7,120 bases of DNA from Phycisphaerae bacterium (GTDB lineage: Bacteria; Planctomycetota; Phycisphaerae; SM23-33), in the NCBI GenBank assembly GCA_030628445.1, contig DAOVQV010000074.1, positions 1 to 7,120 of the forward strand, read 5' to 3'. A program made the translations under genes and the position numbers. Shown piece by piece: positions 4,688-7,120 of the stretch (the stretch's first letter is position 1; each line of letters starts with the position of its first letter). The notes under the pieces were generated by a model. That model was not told where the DNA came from. It ran no database searches and worked only from the letters and a program-made list of their open reading frames with translations.

Positions 4688-6724
4688 ATGACCATTCGTG
4701 CCGTCGTCGTGGGATTGCTGGGGGCGTTGTTCATCGCCGGGTTGGGGTACATCAACGAGATAACGTTTGGCCTTGAGACTTTCAATGCCGGACAAATGGT
4801 CCCCACTATTGTCTTTGGCCCGCTTATCATCCTGGTCCTGGTGCTGAACCTGCTGTTCCGACGGTTTAAGAAGGCCTTCGGGTTCAAGCCACGAGAGCTG
4901 GCCGTGATCTTCCTGCTGACGTTGACGGGCCTGACCGTTCCGGCACGGTCACTTACCGTACCGCTGTTGAACCTTTCGGTCATGCCTGTGCGTTACTACG
5001 AAAACCGCCCGGGATGGCGCCGATACGACCTCATGCAATACGCCCCGGGGCAGATGTTCGTCTCACAAGGCCGGTATGACGGCGAAGTCATAGATCCCTT
5101 CCTGGCCCAAAAAGGTTCCCCGGGCGTATCGATTGGCCTGGGCGACGTGCCCTGGTACGCCTGGAGAGGGCCGCTTTCGACGTGGGTGCCCATCTTCTTG
5201 CTGGTGGGGTTCGCCTCTATCGCCACGGCAATGGTGGTGCACCGCCAATGGTCGCATCACGAGCGTCTGCGCTATCCCGTGGCCGATTTCGCCAACCAAC
5301 TGGTGGAGTTGAGCCCCTCAGGGGATCCGCCTTCCATTTTCACCAATAAGTTCTTCTGGGCGGGGTTGGCGATAGCCATGTCCATCCGCGTCATCAACGG
5401 TATCAACGCATGGTATCCGGGATTCATCAACATCCCACTTGTCTTCGACTTCGCCCAGGTCGTCCAGAAATGGCCCATTCTCACGCAGGCTCCTCAGGCT
5501 GAGGCCATCTTCATTCCCAGGATCTTTCCCATCGTCATCGCCTTTACCTTCTTCCTGGCCACGGAAGTGTCTTTTAGCCTCGGGATCTCCCAAATCGCCT
5601 ACGCGGTGCTGGGAATCACGCTGGTCCGGTACGGCGTGGACATGTCTATGGACAACATCGTCGGAGGAGGGATGGGCTGGATGCGAACGGGGAGCTTTGT
5701 GGCGTTCGCCCTGATGCTGCTGTACCTCGGCCGGAGGTACTACAGGGACGTGCTGATACGGGCTGTGACGTTTCGGAGACGCGAGGGTGTTGAGCGTTAT
5801 GCCGGCTGGGCTGCGCGCGTTTTACTCGTGACGATTCCGCTGCTGGTGTGTCTGCTGATCCGCCTGGGTCTGCCCTGGCCGTTCGCCGTAATGGCGGTGC
5901 TCCTGCTGATGCTCGCTTTTGTGGTGGTCGCGCGAATTGTAGCCGAGACCGGTTTGTTTTATGTCCTGCCAAGTTGGACGCCCCTTGGAGCGCTGCTGGG
6001 CTTGTTCGGGCCAATGGCCCTGGGGGTGAAAGGGATCATCATCACCGCAATGTTCTCGCTGATGCTACTGCTGAATCCCAGCGCGCAGCTCTTGCCGTAC
6101 ATGATCAACGGGCTGAAGGTCTGCCAATACAACGGAGTGAAAATCGGACGGGCCGGGATGGCTTCGGGGATCGTCTACGTGCTGTGTGTCGCCCTTGCCG
6201 TGCCCGTGGCGTTGTGGGCGGTGTACAACTTTCCACTGGGGGGCACTGAATGGACAAGACAGACGGTTCCTCTCATACCGTTCGATACAGCCGAGAAGGC
6301 GGCCATTCAGTTGAGTCTGGGCGGTGAATTGGAGCAGTCGGCTGAGCTTTCGCCTCTGGCTAGGCTGGCGAACATGCGACCCGCAAAGGGCTTCCTTTGG
6401 TTCGCCGGCGCCGGGTTCGTCTTGGTGCTGATTGTTGGTGGGCTGCGTTTACGTATCCCCTGGTGGCCTTTGCATCCGGTGATGTTTCTGGTCTGGAACA
6501 CCCACCCAATGAAACGCCTGTCGACCTCACTGTTGCTGGGGTGGGCGGTAAAGGCCCTGGTCGTTCGTCTGGGTGGGTACAAAGCATATCAAAAGACGCG
6601 CCCGATCATGATTGGTGTCATCGCCGGCGAGCTTCTCAGCGCTCTTCTGTTTATGGCCCACGGCGCGTTTTACCGAATAATCACCGGGATGTCCCCCAAG
6701 GTGTATCAGATCTTTTTCCAGTAG
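4688..6724 (+). CDS. Polytopic membrane protein, DUF6785/DUF6784 family (OPT-transporter-like)
   Basis: 678 residues with about 14-16 hydrophobic segments, for example near 4-20, 40-57, 165-185, 223-237, 279-315, 333-347, 375-417, 447-463, 487-512, 569-589 and 638-658. The organisation matches large membrane proteins common in Planctomycetota that carry DUF6785 followed by a C-terminal DUF6784. Marks include an N-terminus RAVVVGLLGALFIAGLGYIN, the segment FKPRELAVIFLL (66-77), GDVPWYAWRGPLSTWVPIF (152-170), HERLRYP (191-197), ARIVAETGLFYVLPSWTP (415-432) and a C-terminal PWWPLHPVMF (591-600) with WAVKALVVRLGGYKAY (619-634). The shape recalls the oligopeptide transporter (OPT) superfamily, so transport of a peptide or metal chelate is possible; the substrate is unknown. 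The start ATG has only a weak site (AAGCGAG, 4675-4681), but the N-terminus agrees with the family and no better start is nearby. Archease begins within six bases of its stop, so they are co-transcribed. Confidence 0.85.
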   Translation: MTIRAVVVGLLGALFIAGLGYINEITFGLETFNAGQMVPTIVFGPLIILVLVLNLLFRRFKKAFGFKPRELAVIFLLTLTGLTVPARSLTVPLLNLSVMPVRYYENRPGWRRYDLMQYAPGQMFVSQGRYDGEVIDPFLAQKGSPGVSIGLGDVPWYAWRGPLSTWVPIFLLVGFASIATAMVVHRQWSHHERLRYPVADFANQLVELSPSGDPPSIFTNKFFWAGLAIAMSIRVINGINAWYPGFINIPLVFDFAQVVQKWPILTQAPQAEAIFIPRIFPIVIAFTFFLATEVSFSLGISQIAYAVLGITLVRYGVDMSMDNIVGGGMGWMRTGSFVAFALMLLYLGRRYYRDVLIRAVTFRRREGVERYAGWAARVLLVTIPLLVCLLIRLGLPWPFAVMAVLLLMLAFVVVARIVAETGLFYVLPSWTPLGALLGLFGPMALGVKGIIITAMFSLMLLLNPSAQLLPYMINGLKVCQYNGVKIGRAGMASGIVYVLCVALAVPVALWAVYNFPLGGTEWTRQTVPLIPFDTAEKAAIQLSLGGELEQSAELSPLARLANMRPAKGFLWFAGAGFVLVLIVGGLRLRIPWWPLHPVMFLVWNTHPMKRLSTSLLLGWAVKALVVRLGGYKAYQKTRPIMIGVIAGELLSALLFMAHGAFYRIITGMSPKVYQIFFQ

Positions 6725-6730
6725 CATTGA

Positions 6731-7120
6731 ATGGGACAGTCATCCGGCATGGCGAAGCGTTATCGGACATTCGAGCACACGGCCGACGTTGGGCTTTTGG
6801 GCGAGGCCGATTCGCTGGGCGAGCTTTTTGAGGCGCTGGCCGAAGGCCTGGCGGACCTGATCTGCCCGCGCCAGCAGGTCGCCGTCGAGGCGACACGAGT
6901 CGTGTGCATAGAGGCTGAGGACGTCGAGGCGCTGGCGGTGGACTTCCTGAGCGAGGTGATGCTGGCGTTGGAGATGGAGCACTTCGCGATAGCAGCCGTC
7001 AGCGTACAGCAGATCGACGCGACCTCGGTTAAGGCCGAGCTGGCGGGGGAACCGTTCGACCCGGCCCGCCACCGGTTGGAGACGGAGGTCAAAGCAGTGA
7101 CGTATCATGAATTAACCGTC
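6731..7120 (+). CDS. Archease (RtcB RNA-ligase cofactor, SHS2-domain protein), 3' end missing
   Basis: The frame is open from ATG 6731 to the right edge (130 codons), and only about 10-15 residues should be missing. Archease is a small cytoplasmic protein that promotes guanylylation and turnover of the RNA ligase RtcB, used in tRNA splicing or RNA repair. Family marks are FEHTADVGLLGEA near the N-terminus with the conserved metal-site Asp, ELFEALAEGLADLI, EAEDVEALAVDFLSEVML, then GEPFDPARHRLETEVKAVTY and HELTV at the end of the window. The final V-I-F-D segment, which carries another conserved Asp, lies outside. An in-frame ATG at 6749 gives the N-terminus MAKRYRTFEHTAD, closer to the usual length before HTAD; neither start has a clear ribosome binding site. 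The stop of the membrane protein gene is only six bases upstream, so expression is probably coupled to it. rtcB is a likely neighbour to the right but cannot be seen. Confidence 0.92.
   Translation, partial: MGQSSGMAKRYRTFEHTADVGLLGEADSLGELFEALAEGLADLICPRQQVAVEATRVVCIEAEDVEALAVDFLSEVMLALEMEHFAIAAVSVQQIDATSVKAELAGEPFDPARHRLETEVKAVTYHELTV

Noticed and set aside
4346..4795. Minus-strand frame of 149 codons containing ILLIRHTQ, which resembles the LIRHG motif of histidine phosphatases
   Set aside because: The motif lies late in the frame rather than near an N-terminus, and the essential Gly of RHG is Thr. No other motifs of the family follow, and the frame overlaps the start and promoter of the membrane protein gene.
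1..7120. CRISPR array or a multi-gene defence system
   Set aside because: No regularly spaced repeats are present. The only defence-type gene is a lone partial methyltransferase.

Overview
The window is about 60% GC and looks like a core or ordinary chromosomal stretch from a member of the Planctomycetota, possibly an uncultured Phycisphaerae-like lineage. The taxonomic call is an inference. It rests on the DUF6785/DUF6784-type membrane protein, on a cation exchanger whose first alpha-repeat reads GSIIC, and on several small lipobox proteins without clear families. No phage, plasmid, CRISPR or complete defence cluster is visible.

Layout. Positions 1-2840 hold three genes on the minus strand. 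In transcription order they are a Na+/Ca2+-exchanger-family membrane protein, an exported protein built from two similar halves, and the N-terminal 161 codons of a beta-order DNA adenine/cytosine-N4 methyltransferase that runs off the left edge. From about 2946 everything points right. First comes tRNA-Gly(GCC) with its own promoter and a rho-independent terminator. A two-gene lipoprotein operon follows (an unknown lipoprotein, then a BamE/SmpA-like small lipoprotein). Next is a 630-base gap without a credible gene. Last is an apparent operon of a 678-residue polytopic membrane protein (DUF6785/DUF6784, OPT-transporter-like) and archease, the RtcB RNA-ligase cofactor, which runs off the right edge.

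Three plus-strand transcription units each carry a very similar sigma70-type promoter (TTGACC, 16-18 base spacer, TATCAT, TATAAT or CATAAT). One of these promoters settles the start of the first lipoprotein: it overlaps the two upstream ATG codons and leaves a GTG with a good ribosome binding site.

The most unusual structure is a 163-bp element at 4054-4216 with 28-bp imperfect terminal inverted repeats (21 of 28 matching). It resembles a MITE with TA-flanked ends, and its left end supplies the stop codon of the BamE-like gene. To its right lies about 400 bases rich in strong hairpins, including two mutually exclusive stems, with no convincing coding signal. This is the best place in the window for an undescribed RNA or repeat family. 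I do not see evidence for a new multi-gene system.
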